Shown here in pieces: positions 35,620-46,278 of a stretch of DNA of 64,000 nt. The notes under the pieces are model-generated. The model was not told the DNA's origin and searched no databases. It worked only from the letters and a program-made list of their open reading frames with translations. The translations under genes were made by a program, and so were the position numbers. Position 1 is the first letter of the stretch. The number at the start of each line of letters is the position of its first letter. Source of the DNA: Sanghuangporus weigelae (taxonomy: Eukaryota > Basidiomycota > Agaricomycetes > Hymenochaetales > Hymenochaetaceae); contig CP137326.1 in NCBI GenBank assembly GCA_033182465.1, positions 868,001-932,000 of the forward strand, written 5' to 3'.

Positions 35620-35935
35620 ATGTCGAAAGTCGCCGCTGCTGTTACTGTTTTTGTCGTTATTGTCGCGATTTTCGGCATAAATCATTGGATTTTGGAGCGT
35701 AAGAGGCGTGCTCAGGTAAGTGATGCATGCTCTGTGCCGTTTCGAGTTGTTAATCATCCTCTAGGAGGCTGACTTCGAAATGCAATCGTTCCAGCGCGAT
35801 GTTACTACTGTCGCGCTTCGAGTTCACCTTGCGCTCGGTTATGACGTTGAGGATATCGATCCAGTCGTCGAAAATGCAGGTATTGCTTCGCAGGAACGTC
35901 GTGAAAAGGGTGTCTGGGAAGACATTGACTTGTAA
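35620..35935 (+). CDS. Small membrane-anchored protein gene inside Gypsy-A, opposite strand, candidate intron
   Basis: On the strand opposite to gag-pol, between the 358-codon frame and the 3' LTR, an ATG at 35620 opens an N-terminal hydrophobic helix (VTVFVVIVAIFGI) followed by a basic stop-transfer stretch (ERKRRAQ). A 49-bp segment (35716-35764) has GTAAGT and CTAG borders typical of introns in this genome. The downstream stretch to the TAA at 35933-35935 is open in phase and ends acidic (EDIDL). The predicted product is 88 residues, a type II or tail-in single-pass protein. No homologue is recognised. It may be a captured host-type gene or an antisense regulator; it is not a standard Gypsy part. 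The splice call rests on signals only. Confidence 0.5.
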
Positions 35936-36474
35936 AGGGTGGTGGGAAGGGATATGAATATGAAATGTGCATCATGTAAAGAATATGACGCAATTGAAAG
36001 TGATAAGAAAGAAATCATAAAGTCGTTAATGAATAAGTCTTATACCAATTTGGGAGTGAAGTTCCAGGTGTTTACCTACGGCTCTTCAACCCCCAAATGG
36101 AGTTTTTCGAAGAAAGAGTGTAATTGGAGTGCCTTTCAGCGTGAAGGCACATCCTAGCATGATGCAAGGGAGTGACTTCACGTAAACTTTTGGCTTCTCC
36201 GTTGCATAGAGGATAATAAAAGGTAGGCATAATCTGCTAATTCGGAGCCGGCACAATAAAACAATATACAAAATGTCTAGGCCCTTGTAGGTTCTTTGAC
36301 ACTTCTGCATAGTGCTTCATTTGTGCTGGTTGGCCGAATAAGCGTGAAATAAAGAGGTGCATAAAGCATAATTTGGTCGGATGTGACCATAAATATCATA
36401 AGGTAAGAATGAAATGCATAATTGACCATGTCGGGTCACGATATGGGAAAGGGGTTGCATAAAAGAAGAGTTGT

Positions 36475-37551
36475 TTACAAATCTTCGGATTCTTCAGCCT
36501 CAGGTGTAGTCTGGGCCGAGTTCGCTGGGGTATATAGTTCCCTGCTTTCACCTTCTTCACTTGACTCTGTATCGTCGGAGTGTATGTACATGTCCTCCTG
36601 TTCCGACATAGTAAGCATCTCGTCCGGCTGGTAGAGTTCGTTCGGGTACTGGTAGACTGAGATCATCAGATCTTCCAGCAATGGGTGTCGTGTAGCCTGT
36701 AGTTTCTCTCTGGCTTCTTCCTCTCGGTTGTTGAGTTCCATAAGGTAATGAGGGTCGTAGTTAACCTCTTTGCCTTCGACTACGTGGTGCTCGATGTTGT
36801 CGAGTGGTACCTCGTCCGTAGTAGAGTTCCTCGCTTCAATAACCGTTCGGTATCTCGTTCCTTCGTAATACTTCGTCATGTTGAGTACCGTCATGAACTG
36901 CATGGTGTGGGATGCATAGAAGCCCGTCTGGTCGGCTATGTATATAATGTACTTCATCGCATCGATGCTCATCGGATGATAGTGACTCCATCGCATCATT
37001 CGGTTAAGAATTGCGGTAGTCATGTCTCGTCGGTAGGCGCAAATTTGAATTGCCGAATGATAGATGCCCATGATGTTCTTGTATGTCGTTTCGTGCCTAA
37101 AGTCGATCTTGCCTCGATGTAATGCTTGTGTTTCGAGTTCGATCGCGTAGGTTAGAAATGCATCATCATTGAGTCGGCGTAATGCTGCGTCTCGAGGGTT
37201 ACTGAGTTTGAATAACCACTCGTCTGAGTGATTCGCCATCATAAGGTGGGGTATTTCGTCTCGGTTGTGGTGGACTGCGTTCCACTTGTCGAATAGATCA
37301 TCGAAGTACTTCCCTGGGCATAGGGGTACAATCTCATCTTCGTAGTTCTCTTCGTTGAATCGATTGCACAGCTGTGGCCATTGATAACGTTCGGTCGGTG
37401 GCCTGAGTGTAAATGTCCATTCTGGTGCATCTTCTGGTTGACAGAATGCATGTAGCTCGTCGAAAATAGGCATAGCTGAGTAGTGGTTCGTCTGCAGTGA
37501 AGTAGAGCTGTTGAGATTCGAGTTGTTGTTCCTTAACTCGAAGTTCTCCAT
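36475..37551 (-). CDS. 358-codon frame between pol and 3' LTR of Gypsy-A
   Basis: This uninterrupted frame lies 175 bp after the end of pol, in the place where some retroelements carry env. The product is hydrophilic, with no signal peptide or transmembrane helix, so an envelope is unlikely. It has a Trp/Pro-rich start (EWTFTLRPPTERYQWPQLC), a helical, Met/Tyr-rich middle (SIDAMKYIIYIADQTGFYAS) and an acidic tail (DDTESSEEGE). I do not recognise a family. It may be a structural or host-interaction protein of this lineage. Confidence 0.55.
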   Translation of the reverse strand: MENFELRNNNSNLNSSTSLQTNHYSAMPIFDELHAFCQPEDAPEWTFTLRPPTERYQWPQLCNRFNEENYEDEIVPLCPGKYFDDLFDKWNAVHHNRDEIPHLMMANHSDEWLFKLSNPRDAALRRLNDDAFLTYAIELETQALHRGKIDFRHETTYKNIMGIYHSAIQICAYRRDMTTAILNRMMRWSHYHPMSIDAMKYIIYIADQTGFYASHTMQFMTVLNMTKYYEGTRYRTVIEARNSTTDEVPLDNIEHHVVEGKEVNYDPHYLMELNNREEEAREKLQATRHPLLEDLMISVYQYPNELYQPDEMLTMSEQEDMYIHSDDTESSEEGESRELYTPANSAQTTPEAEESEDL

Positions 37552-39681
37552 GTTTTATACCATCTTGTTGGTATGTCGGCGATGTCTTGCCTAATTCTTC
37601 TATCTCTGCTCTCGCTTTGGTGTGCCACATTGATGTCATCGCTTGGTAAGGTCATTGGGGACCTTACTCATCGTCTCTATTGTGGATCCATAAGCGGCTC
37701 CATCGGGTGGAGTGCATGTGATGCAACTATTGCCTAACTCGTTTTCGTGCGGCGATCCATTGGTTAAGGTTCGGTGGCTGGATTGCCTGAGGATACTTTT
37801 TATGGAATGCTTCGATCATTTGATAGGAGTTCTTGAGGTTGTCAAGTGGCTCCCATGTTCGCTCCTGGTATCCTTTCCATTGGATAAGGTATTGGACCTT
37901 GCTCCGATGACGTCTTGTGTTATGAATTGTCTCCACTTCGTACTCTGCTTCTCCCTCCACTTCAATAGGTGGTGGTTCATCCAAAGTGGGTCTTCCAGGG
38001 TATTCCTTTCGTTTGTAAGGCCTGAGAAGACTCGCATGAAACACTGGGTGGATCGGAAGGGTTTCGGGTAAGCGTAATCTGAATGACACTTGTCCGACTG
38101 CCTTCTCGACTTTATAAGGCCCTGCCCATTTCATTGCAAGTTTCTTCGTTGGTTCCAATCGACTGAGATTCCTCATGTCTAGTAACACTTCGTCTCCTGG
38201 CTTGTACTCTGGCAGTTTGCCTCGATGCAGGTCTGCATAAAGCTTCATTGCCTCATTCGCTTGCCTAATCGAATTATAGGCTTCTTGCTGTACTTGTCGA
38301 AGCTCCTCTAGGTGATTTATTGCTTCTGGGACGTTTGAATCACCGGTCTCCGCAACGTCCAGGTGAGGATGCCATCCATACAGTGTATAGAATGGTGACT
38401 GATGTGTAGTACTGTGCTTCCTGTTGTTGTAGGCGAATTCTGCTATATCGATGTACTCTGCCCAATCTGTTTGTCGGTAGGACACATAGCAGCGTAAGTA
38501 CTGTTCAAGCTCTTGATTTAGTCGCTCGGTTTGACCATCGGTTTGTGGATGATACGCTGTACTAGTTTTCCAATCGACATCGATGAGTCTGCAGAACTCC
38601 TTGAGGAATTGCGCGGTGAAGTTGCTACCTCGGTCGGAGATTACTCGTTTAGGGGCCCCGTAGTATTTGAAGACATGTTGGCGGAACAAACGTGCCAACT
38701 GCTTAGCATTGGGTATTCCTTGGCAAGGAATGAACTTCCCCATTTTAGTGAGTTTGTCCACTATAACGAGTATCGCACTGTAGCCTTCATTGCTGACTGG
38801 TAAGTCGGTAATCAGGTCACAGGTTATGGTTTCCCATGGTTGATGTGGTGCCTCCAACGGTTGGAGCGGCGGATTTCGAAACTGTCGAATCGGTTTTGCA
38901 CGCTGACATATGTCGCAGGTTGCGGTATATGCTCGGATCATTTCTTCCATCTTCGGCCAATAGTATGATCGCTTTACAAGCTCTATGGTCTTTTCTGCTC
39001 CTGGGTGGCCTGCAAGTTTGTGATCATGGCGCCTTCGGATTAGCAACGCTCGTAGGTTGGCGGACGGCGGGATATATAATGCATTGGTTACGTAGTGCAA
39101 GCCGTTCCTGTAACTGTAGCCGTTGCTCTGCTTGATCGCCTGAATTTCCTTCTTAGCCTCCTCGGTATTGTAGTTCCTCTTGATCGTTCGAATAATAGGA
39201 TCAGAGATAGTGACCATTTCAGTTTCTAGCTTGTATAGACCGTTGATCTCTGTGCGTCGCAATGTTTGTTGCTTGATCGTATCAGGAGGTAATAAGGTAA
39301 CTCCTAAGTTGTCCTTGTCCTCTGGCATATAGTCGGATCGTCGTGATAGCTCGTCAGCTTGGTTCTTCTTGCCTGGCCAATGGAGAATCTTGAAGTTATA
39401 TCGTGATAACTCTAGTGCCCATCTTGCTTGACGTCTCGATAGATTCTGAGCTGTCATGAAGTATCGGAGGTTTGCATGATCGCTTCGGATTGTTACTGGT
39501 TCTTTGGTTCCCTCCAATAGGTGTCTCCAATGCTTGAGTGCTTCCATGATTGCTAGCATCTCTTTGTCATGCGTCGGATAGTTTCGTTGGGTGTTCGTTA
39601 GAGTTTTCGACATGAAACCTAAAGGTCTCAGTTCTCCTTGGTTGTCTTCTTGTTGTAAGACTGCACCAATCGCTACATCGG

Positions 39682-41193
39682 TGAAAGGATCCGCTCAAAA
39701 ACTCGCATCAGGATCGACACGATCAACAGATCTACACGATCAGCTTTCCAAACGCGACCGGTAACCAAACCAGCTATCAAAGGCCCAAGCAATCGAGCGG
39801 CCTAGGCAACAGTAACCCGTTACCACCCGAGCGCTAGAAGCACCGAAGCGGATACGTAATCCCGCTAACAGCTAACACCGCCGACCGCCTATTACCGCGG
39901 ACTACCACTCTAACGCCGCCGACCAAGCAACCAGAGCGACCTCGATCAAAAGAAGCGATCAAACTTCTTAGAAGCCCAGAAGCACAACTACTAAAGCCTA
40001 AACGCTAAAAGGCTAAAGGCTAATAAGGTTTATGGAGACCTCACTGGCATTTCAGCACTGTCAAGTCTGTGCACGAGTTTACATGGTCCTTTATGAAGTA
40101 TACTACTTAGTATGCACGGCAACGGTTGGTACGCGTGACTGTCACATCGAAACCGAGCGACACCTTCAGGATACAATGCATTCCAATCCACCAAGCCCAA
40201 TAGTACCCAAGAAACGAGAGGAACTCACGATCACAACTCGGACCCCTCGAACTGCGAACCCGATAACTTGGAGAATGATTGGATGGTATAGACCGGAGTT
40301 GCACACACCATGTCCAGCATCTACGATACAGGCAAACCTTTATTTACCGAGAGATGCGAACCTGGAAACCAAGCAATTACAACTCCTTATACAACGAAGG
40401 ATATGGGGCTACATTCGAGATATACGATACGAAGGCAAAGCATGGCTAGTCACCAGAACCCAGCAGAACCCACCAGCAGAGCTTATGCAGTTCATGATAT
40501 GCCTTGGACCATACTCTACACCGACCCGACACCTTAACACTGACGTGCGAGTTATGCTTACCCTCGCTGGACCTCGAGATGAATTCCGAAGGATCACATA
40601 CCGAGCAGCCTACATCGCTCCAAGAGCAAAGATGCCACTCAATGACGGCAATGACATCGTTATGGAGTACTGACAGTGGAGCATTCCATATCGGAGCACC
40701 ACCTCTATTGTCTCAGTCAGCAACTCCAAAGAATTCTGTCATAGTGGAGACGACCTTACAAAGATTGGAGCAAAGTGGAGCGAAGCGCAGCAGGATGACA
40801 AAGGAACAGATGTAATGGTGGAGGAAAGTGGAGTAAAGTGGAGACAGGATGAGTAAGAAATAGGACGGAAAATGGAATATCTGGGAGCATAAATAGTTGT
40901 AGGATTAGGCCCTCATTTCCCCATCTTTCGATCCTCTTAACACACTGGTGTAAAGCTTGCCCTACAGCGAGCTATTACTGTGTGCTTTGTACTATCACGC
41001 CTCTTGGAAATCCCAATCTGCTTTACTATTACCTCGTATCTGAAAGCATCCATAACTCGGACCGCGACTAGGAAGGCTAGTAAGGGACCGCGTGGTACAG
41101 CCAGACGTGGGTAGATAAGATCACCTCTGCACAACACACCGCTGCTTAGGCAAAAGGATCAAACCGGTGTAACCCCGGGCCTACTCCCTAACA
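39682..41193 (+). mobile_element. Solo LTR of the Gypsy-A family inserted in Gypsy-A pol
   Basis: A 1,512-bp LTR of the same family in the opposite orientation to its host element. It is flanked by the 5-bp duplication ATCGG (39677-39681 and 41194-41198). It lies at the RT/RNase H border. Its own U3 frame is at 40032-40673. It differs from the host LTRs at only a few positions, so this second insertion, and the recombination that left a solo LTR, are also recent. Confidence 0.93.
40032..40673 (+). CDS. 213-codon U3 frame, copy in the nested solo LTR
   Basis: Same length, start and stop as the copies in the Gypsy-A LTRs, with a single residue different. A solo LTR has no downstream element genes, so this copy would need its own transcription, for example readthrough from flanking sequence. 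Confidence 0.5.
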   Translation: METSLAFQHCQVCARVYMVLYEVYYLVCTATVGTRDCHIETERHLQDTMHSNPPSPIVPKKREELTITTRTPRTANPITWRMIGWYRPELHTPCPASTIQANLYLPRDANLETKQLQLLIQRRIWGYIRDIRYEGKAWLVTRTQQNPPAELMQFMICLGPYSTPTRHLNTDVRVMLTLAGPRDEFRRITYRAAYIAPRAKMPLNDGNDIVMEY

Positions 41194-43826
41194 ATCGGAT
41201 GCATCGGTTTCCAATGTATATGGTTTGTCTGGCTTTGGCATTGCCAATGCGACTTCCGTTTCGAATGCCTTCTTGATACTTTCGAATGCTTTATCTTGTG
41301 CCTCTGCCCATATGAACTTGCGATCCTTTTTGATAAGGTCGCCAATAGGTGCGAATGTATCGGCATAGTTCCTGATGAATCTTCGGTAGAAGTTACAAAA
41401 TCCTTGGAACTTTCGAACTTGTCGTTTCGTCTTTGGCACTGGCCATTCGTGAATAGCTTTGAGCTTATAAGGATCCATCTGGATGCCTTTCGTTCCTACT
41501 ACAAATCCCAAGTAGTCGAGCTGGGTTTGGAGGAAGTGACATTTCTCGATTTTGAGGTAGATGTCGAGCTCTCGGCATTTCTGTAGAATTGCCCTGAGGA
41601 GTTTCCAATGTTCCTCTTCAGTTTGTGCTTGACCAATAAGGTCGTCCAAATAGTTGAGTGCTTCTTCTGTCCTGAGCCAATATTCGAAGTTGTCATTCAT
41701 GAATCATTGGAATACTGCAGGTGAGTTCTTCATTCCAAACATCATGACCTTTGGCTTGTAGACTGCATTGCCAACTCGGAATGCTGCCTTCCACTCGTCT
41801 CCTTCTTGGATTCGCAGGTTGTTGTAACCTGATCGCATGTCGAGTGTAAAGAAGAATTTTCCTTTCTCCAGTTTCTCTGGGAGAACACTCATGATCGGTA
41901 TCGGGTATGGATCTGATACTGTCGTGTCGTTGATGTCTCGGTAATCGGTTACTGCTCGTGCTCCTCCGTCTTTCTTTCCTACAAAGAAGACTGGTGCTGC
42001 TACCGGACATGGTTCATGTGGTTGAACCTTTTCAATCCATCCTTTGTCAAGTAACTCTTTGACATAAGCATCGAGTGCTGCCTGCTCTTCTCGTGTGAGC
42101 TTGATAATAGGCCTCGGTTTCGGTAATGGTACTCCTTCTTTGAGGTTAATTGCCATATCCCATTTCGTATGCTTGGGTAACCTTCTTGACTTGTCAGGAT
42201 CAAAGACATCTGCGTAGTCTTCTATTTCCTTTGGTAGGAGTTTTCGCCAATCTCGTTTCTGTGTTCCTAGTAGTCCTTCTGCAGCTGCCTTTTGTTGAGA
42301 ATACTGCTGGGATACTGAACTCGCTTTGTTCAGAGGCTGTGAGACTTGGTTCTGCTGCCTTGGTGACCAATTTCGATTGATGTCTAGCTCTAGCTTTGCA
42401 GCGAGCTCTTCCTTTCTGGTAAGGGTAGTTGGTTGGTTGGTCGTCCTAAGACTTTCAATGTCTTCTGGCTCTATATCGTGCATAGGAGTGTCTTCTGTTG
42501 TCTCCTGCTCGTCTTGCATCTCGATATCGCTTTCGTTGTCTGCCCATCTTGTACGCTTCGGTGTGGGACTAGCTCCTCGCATTAACGATGCCGTTCTCGG
42601 TCGTATAATGCCTGCCACTGGCTTCTCTGGATATCGTGTCTTTCGTGGTCGTATCCTGTACTTCATGCCCGGGTTTTCTTCTGGTGATGGCCAGAGTTCT
42701 TCATCTTCCGGCATGTTTTGCCTCAGTGGATGTATCTTCTGTGGTGGTTGTTTCTTCCAACGTTTCGGAGAGTCGTTTATTTCCTCCTGTTCGTCTAGGC
42801 TATGCTTGCCTGTTATCTCTTCTGTTTCGCCTTCGGATGTCTGGTACAATTGCCATGCTGGGATCATCCGTCTCGGTATGTGCCTTGGTCGTCGTTGCAC
42901 TATACTCGTTCCTTGTGGTGCCTGTTTCTTCCATCGCTTGGGAGTGTAGTTTATTTCCTCCTCATCTCGATGATGCTTGTTTGCCGTTTCCTGTTGTGGC
43001 TGTTTCGTTGCAGAGTCTGGTATATTTTCCGTGCTCGGACTCTTCACTTCTGGCGTCTGTTTTGCCTGTTCCAGTCTTGGTGTTGCTGGTCTGGTTTCCG
43101 GCTTCGCTTGTGGCTTCGTTTCGTGAGAGTGTCCGTTGTTGTCTCTCCTTGGCGCAAATATTATTCCTGGTGCTCCAGAGTGTCGATAGTTGTCTCTGTC
43201 CTGAGCCTGTTGCTTCGTGTTATGCCTAGGTCTTGTCTTGTCAGGTTTGCCTTTCGTTTGCCGTTTCCGTTTGCGCTTCCTGTGCCTTCGCTTCTTGGTA
43301 GCTCGTATGACGTTGAGCTCGAATGGTATCGAATTACCATTCCGATTCCATACTTGATTCTTCCAATCAATTTCGGGATTGACTTTGGCCAAATAGTCAA
43401 TTCCTAGGATCACTTGATCCTGTCCTGTGGTTGCTACTGCCAACGTTTGTGGCTGCGGTTTAGGTCCATCAAAAATTAATGTGTAGACCTCGTGCGTGAT
43501 TGCTCCTCCTTGGTTGGGACTTCCATCCGCATTATTCAAAGGTCGAGGGTGATCAAGCCTCTTTTTGAATAGGCTGTAGTGTCGTACCAAGTTGGGGTGT
43601 ATCGTGCTGCATGTAGCTCCGGAATCGATTAACGCTTTGACTGCTAGGGTCTTTGTTCCAACCTTCACTCGAATAGGTAATCGGGGATGCAATGCTTGTA
43701 TTGGCAATCGCTTATTGTACATCGCTTCACTGGGGTTGAACCCAGGAGGTTTGAAACACTGGTTGTTGAAACCTTTCTCGTCACCCTTGTTACACTCACA
43801 TCGCGCAGTCTCGTTCGATGGAGGTC

Positions 43827-44915
43827 TTAATCTTTTCCCTGTTGCTCTTTACTTGCTAGGGATTTGCGAATGTTGTTTCGGTATTCTTCGTCATGCTTGC
43901 AAGTCCATCCTGCTGATTCGTCGCCTTTAGCCCATGCTACATGGTCGTAGTGGACTGGCCTTCGGCAGTGTGGATCGGGACATGTTTCCTTGAAATCGAT
44001 TGTTCGTGTTGTCATCGTCCTCCGTTTTACACCATTAGTCTTCTTCGGCCGCTTAGAGGAAGAACCCTTTTGCTTCCTTGGTGCCTTGCAATCCTTTGCA
44101 TAATGTCCTGACTTTTCACAGTTGTAGCATTTGCCTCCCTTCTTCGGCAAGCCTCGGAGTGCATCTACATCCATGGCGTCTGGATCTCGTTTCGTTGTTT
44201 GTACTGGTGGTCGGAAAGATGACTGTCCGTTCGATTTGAATCTCGGGGTGTATGTTTGACTACCCATGAGCCTTTGCCTGGCATCAGAGTTTGCTAGGTT
44301 GCTTGTCCATTCCATCCATGCATCGAGGTCGTTCTTCTCGAAAGCGTCGGGTTGTACAGATTCGACTCGTCGTTTGACCCACATGTCTAGTCCTTTGACA
44401 TAGATGTACTTGAGCATCTGCTTATCCATCGTGTCTGGTGCTCGTGCTTTGAGTCGTCGGAATTCGTCGTTGTACGCCCTAATGCTTGCTCCTTTCTGCT
44501 GGATGCATAGTAGTTGGAATAGGGCTTCCTGTTCTCCAATGATCGGATGTCCTGCTCGGATCCTCATCCAGTTCAGCATGTCCTTGAGTGATGCGAACAT
44601 TCCATTTGTTGCAGCGATAATCGCAGGTACTGGTTTCAGTTTCCCATTGGCATCGAATGATGTTAGGGTATTCTTCTCTGCAAACCAATCGTAGCTGTCG
44701 CCTTCTAGTGCCGCAAATAGGCTCTTTGCGATCTCCTCCTCATCCTTGACTCCATGCTGTGCCAGCTTCGAGATACATCGACTAATCCACAGATCAATAT
44801 CTTCGCTTCGCTTGCCATAGTACTTCGGAAGCTTGATGCTGTGTTTAGAGAGTTGTGTCTGAAGAGTCTGTAGTTGCTGCTCCAGTGCTTGCACCTTCTG
44901 GTCGGTTGTCGACAT
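43827..44915 (-). CDS. Gypsy-A gag with CCHC zinc knuckle
   Basis: 362 codons. It starts with a short coiled coil (VQALEQQLQTLQTQL), then the Ty3-type gag core (LPKYYGKRSEDIDLWISRC and a WMRIRAGHPIIGEQEALFQL segment), and a zinc knuckle CYNCEKSGHYAKDC near 44090. The tail is Lys-rich. It overlaps the preceding frame by 71 bp in a different frame, and pol follows after a short gap. The frame is open from start to stop. Confidence 0.85.
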   Translation of the reverse strand: MSTTDQKVQALEQQLQTLQTQLSKHSIKLPKYYGKRSEDIDLWISRCISKLAQHGVKDEEEIAKSLFAALEGDSYDWFAEKNTLTSFDANGKLKPVPAIIAATNGMFASLKDMLNWMRIRAGHPIIGEQEALFQLLCIQQKGASIRAYNDEFRRLKARAPDTMDKQMLKYIYVKGLDMWVKRRVESVQPDAFEKNDLDAWMEWTSNLANSDARQRLMGSQTYTPRFKSNGQSSFRPPVQTTKRDPDAMDVDALRGLPKKGGKCYNCEKSGHYAKDCKAPRKQKGSSSKRPKKTNGVKRRTMTTRTIDFKETCPDPHCRRPVHYDHVAWAKGDESAGWTCKHDEEYRNNIRKSLASKEQQGKD

Positions 44916-45879
44916 GATCGTAAGTGCTTATGGGCACTGCTGGTGGTGAATAGGATGGTGGTGGTGGATTCTCTGGCGCTTGGGTTGCTACTGAACCACT
45001 TGCTGGTACTGCAGGTACTGTTGGTACTTGGATGATAACCGTTCGAGGTGGGGTTCTGAGTAAGAATGGCCTTCGTGATGCTTCTTCGTCTGAGGACACT
45101 GATTCGTCAGAACTCTGTTCCTGTTGGGCTCTCTCTCTTGGTAGAAAGTATTCCCAGCGTTGTGCTGCCTGAGCTACTTCTCGAATTCGTTGAGCGTGTT
45201 CGAGTATGTTCCTTGAGGTGGTTTCGGTTGTCTGTACCGATGTGAGTATAGCTGCGTAGGTGCGTTGACTCGACTCGATTGTTTGTCCTAGTTGGAGTAG
45301 GGCTTCTCGCAGGTTATGGATGTCTTGAACAATCCTTGGTTGATCTAGAGCTGTCCTGTTAAGCTCTCCGACTCTCGTCTCGATTGTCTGTAGTTGTTGT
45401 TCCTGAGCAGTAATCCTGTTTCGGATAGCGTTGAGCTCTCGGTCAAGTACTCCGTTTCCGTCTATGACCCGTTGATTGAGTGCCCCTGCTGCTCGATCCA
45501 ATTCCAGAGTATATCTCTCTAGAGCTGCTACCTGTGCTCCAATTCTTCGAGTAGTTGTTTCGAGTGCTTCGAATCGATCTCCTACTGCTGTCGCGTATGC
45601 TCCGGTTGGTAGACTGTTTGACTGCCCCGTGTTTGCAGTTCGTTCTTCCAGTCTTTCAACCCTTTCTTGTAGCCTTCTGATCACTGGTGGATACAATATG
45701 CTGTGGTTCGTTGTCGCGTATAGTATGTCGTGATCGCTTTCCAGACTACGTAGCCTGTTGGTGATATATTGAACTCGTTCGTCGAGGGATCTGGGTGTGA
45801 ACCTCGTTTGATTATCGTTCGCTCGTTCGTTCGTTCGATGACCGTTACTTCTGTTGTTGGCGTTTCCTGATCGGTTCAT
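44845..45879 (-). CDS. 344-codon coiled-coil frame upstream of Gypsy-A gag
   Basis: A basic, Asn/Arg-rich start leads to about 200 residues of heptad-like sequence (RRLQERVERLEERT, RFEALETTTRRIGAQVAALE, NRITAQEQQLQTIETRVGEL), which predicts a long coiled coil. An acidic Ser patch (SSDESVSSDEEASRR) follows. The Pro-rich tail holds PPPPSYSPP, a PPxY motif of the kind that binds WW domains. It overlaps both neighbours: the preceding frame by 4 bp and gag by 71 bp. It may be an extra structural or assembly protein. Such a frame is not part of a normal Gypsy element; homology is unknown. Confidence 0.6.
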   Translation of the reverse strand: MNRSGNANNRSNGHRTNERANDNQTRFTPRSLDERVQYITNRLRSLESDHDILYATTNHSILYPPVIRRLQERVERLEERTANTGQSNSLPTGAYATAVGDRFEALETTTRRIGAQVAALERYTLELDRAAGALNQRVIDGNGVLDRELNAIRNRITAQEQQLQTIETRVGELNRTALDQPRIVQDIHNLREALLQLGQTIESSQRTYAAILTSVQTTETTSRNILEHAQRIREVAQAAQRWEYFLPRERAQQEQSSDESVSSDEEASRRPFLLRTPPRTVIIQVPTVPAVPASGSVATQAPENPPPPSYSPPAVPISTYDHVDNRPEGASTGAATTDSSDTTL

Positions 45880-46217
45880 GAACTTTGTTTCTCGCCTGAT
45901 GCTTCAGGGTTATTGTTCCTTGGTGCTGTTAACCAAGTAGTTCCTTTCTCGTCGAATGTAGCAATAGTGGAAGGGACTGCTGCTACTTTCGTGGTTGTTG
46001 TTTGCGTGCTCCCAACTGCAGGGCTACCAGATGCCTTTGCTATTAGGTACACTTCGTCGTTGTAGGGGTTATGATAGTAGATATGTGATTTAAGTGAATC
46101 GGGTTTGTCGTTCTCCAGGATGTGCACTTGTCCTGAGGATTCGATATGGGTACTAGTCTCGAAACTAGTGACGTCGATAGGGGCTTGAGGTCGACGGTCC
46201 TCGCCTCGATAAAACAC
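45876..46217 (-). CDS. 113-codon frame at the 5' end of Gypsy-A
   Basis: This is the first frame after the 5' LTR. It is hydrophilic, with a Tyr-rich centre (SHIYYHNPYNDEVYLIAKA) and a Thr-rich stretch. It ends in an ATGA overlap (45876-45879) with the 344-codon frame, an arrangement that permits termination-reinitiation. No homology is recognised, and small size makes it less certain than its neighbours. Confidence 0.45.
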   Translation of the reverse strand: MFYRGEDRRPQAPIDVTSFETSTHIESSGQVHILENDKPDSLKSHIYYHNPYNDEVYLIAKASGSPAVGSTQTTTTKVAAVPSTIATFDEKGTTWLTAPRNNNPEASGEKQSS

Positions 46218-46278
46218 TAGCCAAGAACCTTGCCCGTGAGAGGTGGTGGTAAAACTAGCGAGTGATCTTTCGATCCAA

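Larger units (their letters stand above)
37727..43722 (-). pseudogene. Gypsy-A pol: protease, RT, RNase H, integrase, chromodomain (split by a solo LTR)
   Basis: The protease part has the ALIDSGAT active-site motif (about 43630). A long Lys/Gln/Pro-rich linker precedes the reverse transcriptase, which shows FFTLDMRSGYNNLRIQEG and the LNYLDDL catalytic motif (about 41640). A solo LTR then interrupts the region (39682-41193). RNase H follows (NYPTHDKEMLAIMEALKHW), then the integrase zinc finger (HKLAGHPGAEKT...CDICQR), the DDE core with STAYHPQTDGQTERLNQELE, and a C-terminal chromodomain (EYEVETIHNTRR, VQYLIQWKGYQERTWEP). About two breaks in all, counting the LTR. It is otherwise well preserved. 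Confidence 0.9.

Noticed and set aside
36475-37551. Reading the 358-codon frame as an envelope gene
   Set aside because: Its position fits, but there is no signal peptide, no transmembrane helix and no cysteine pattern of an envelope protein.
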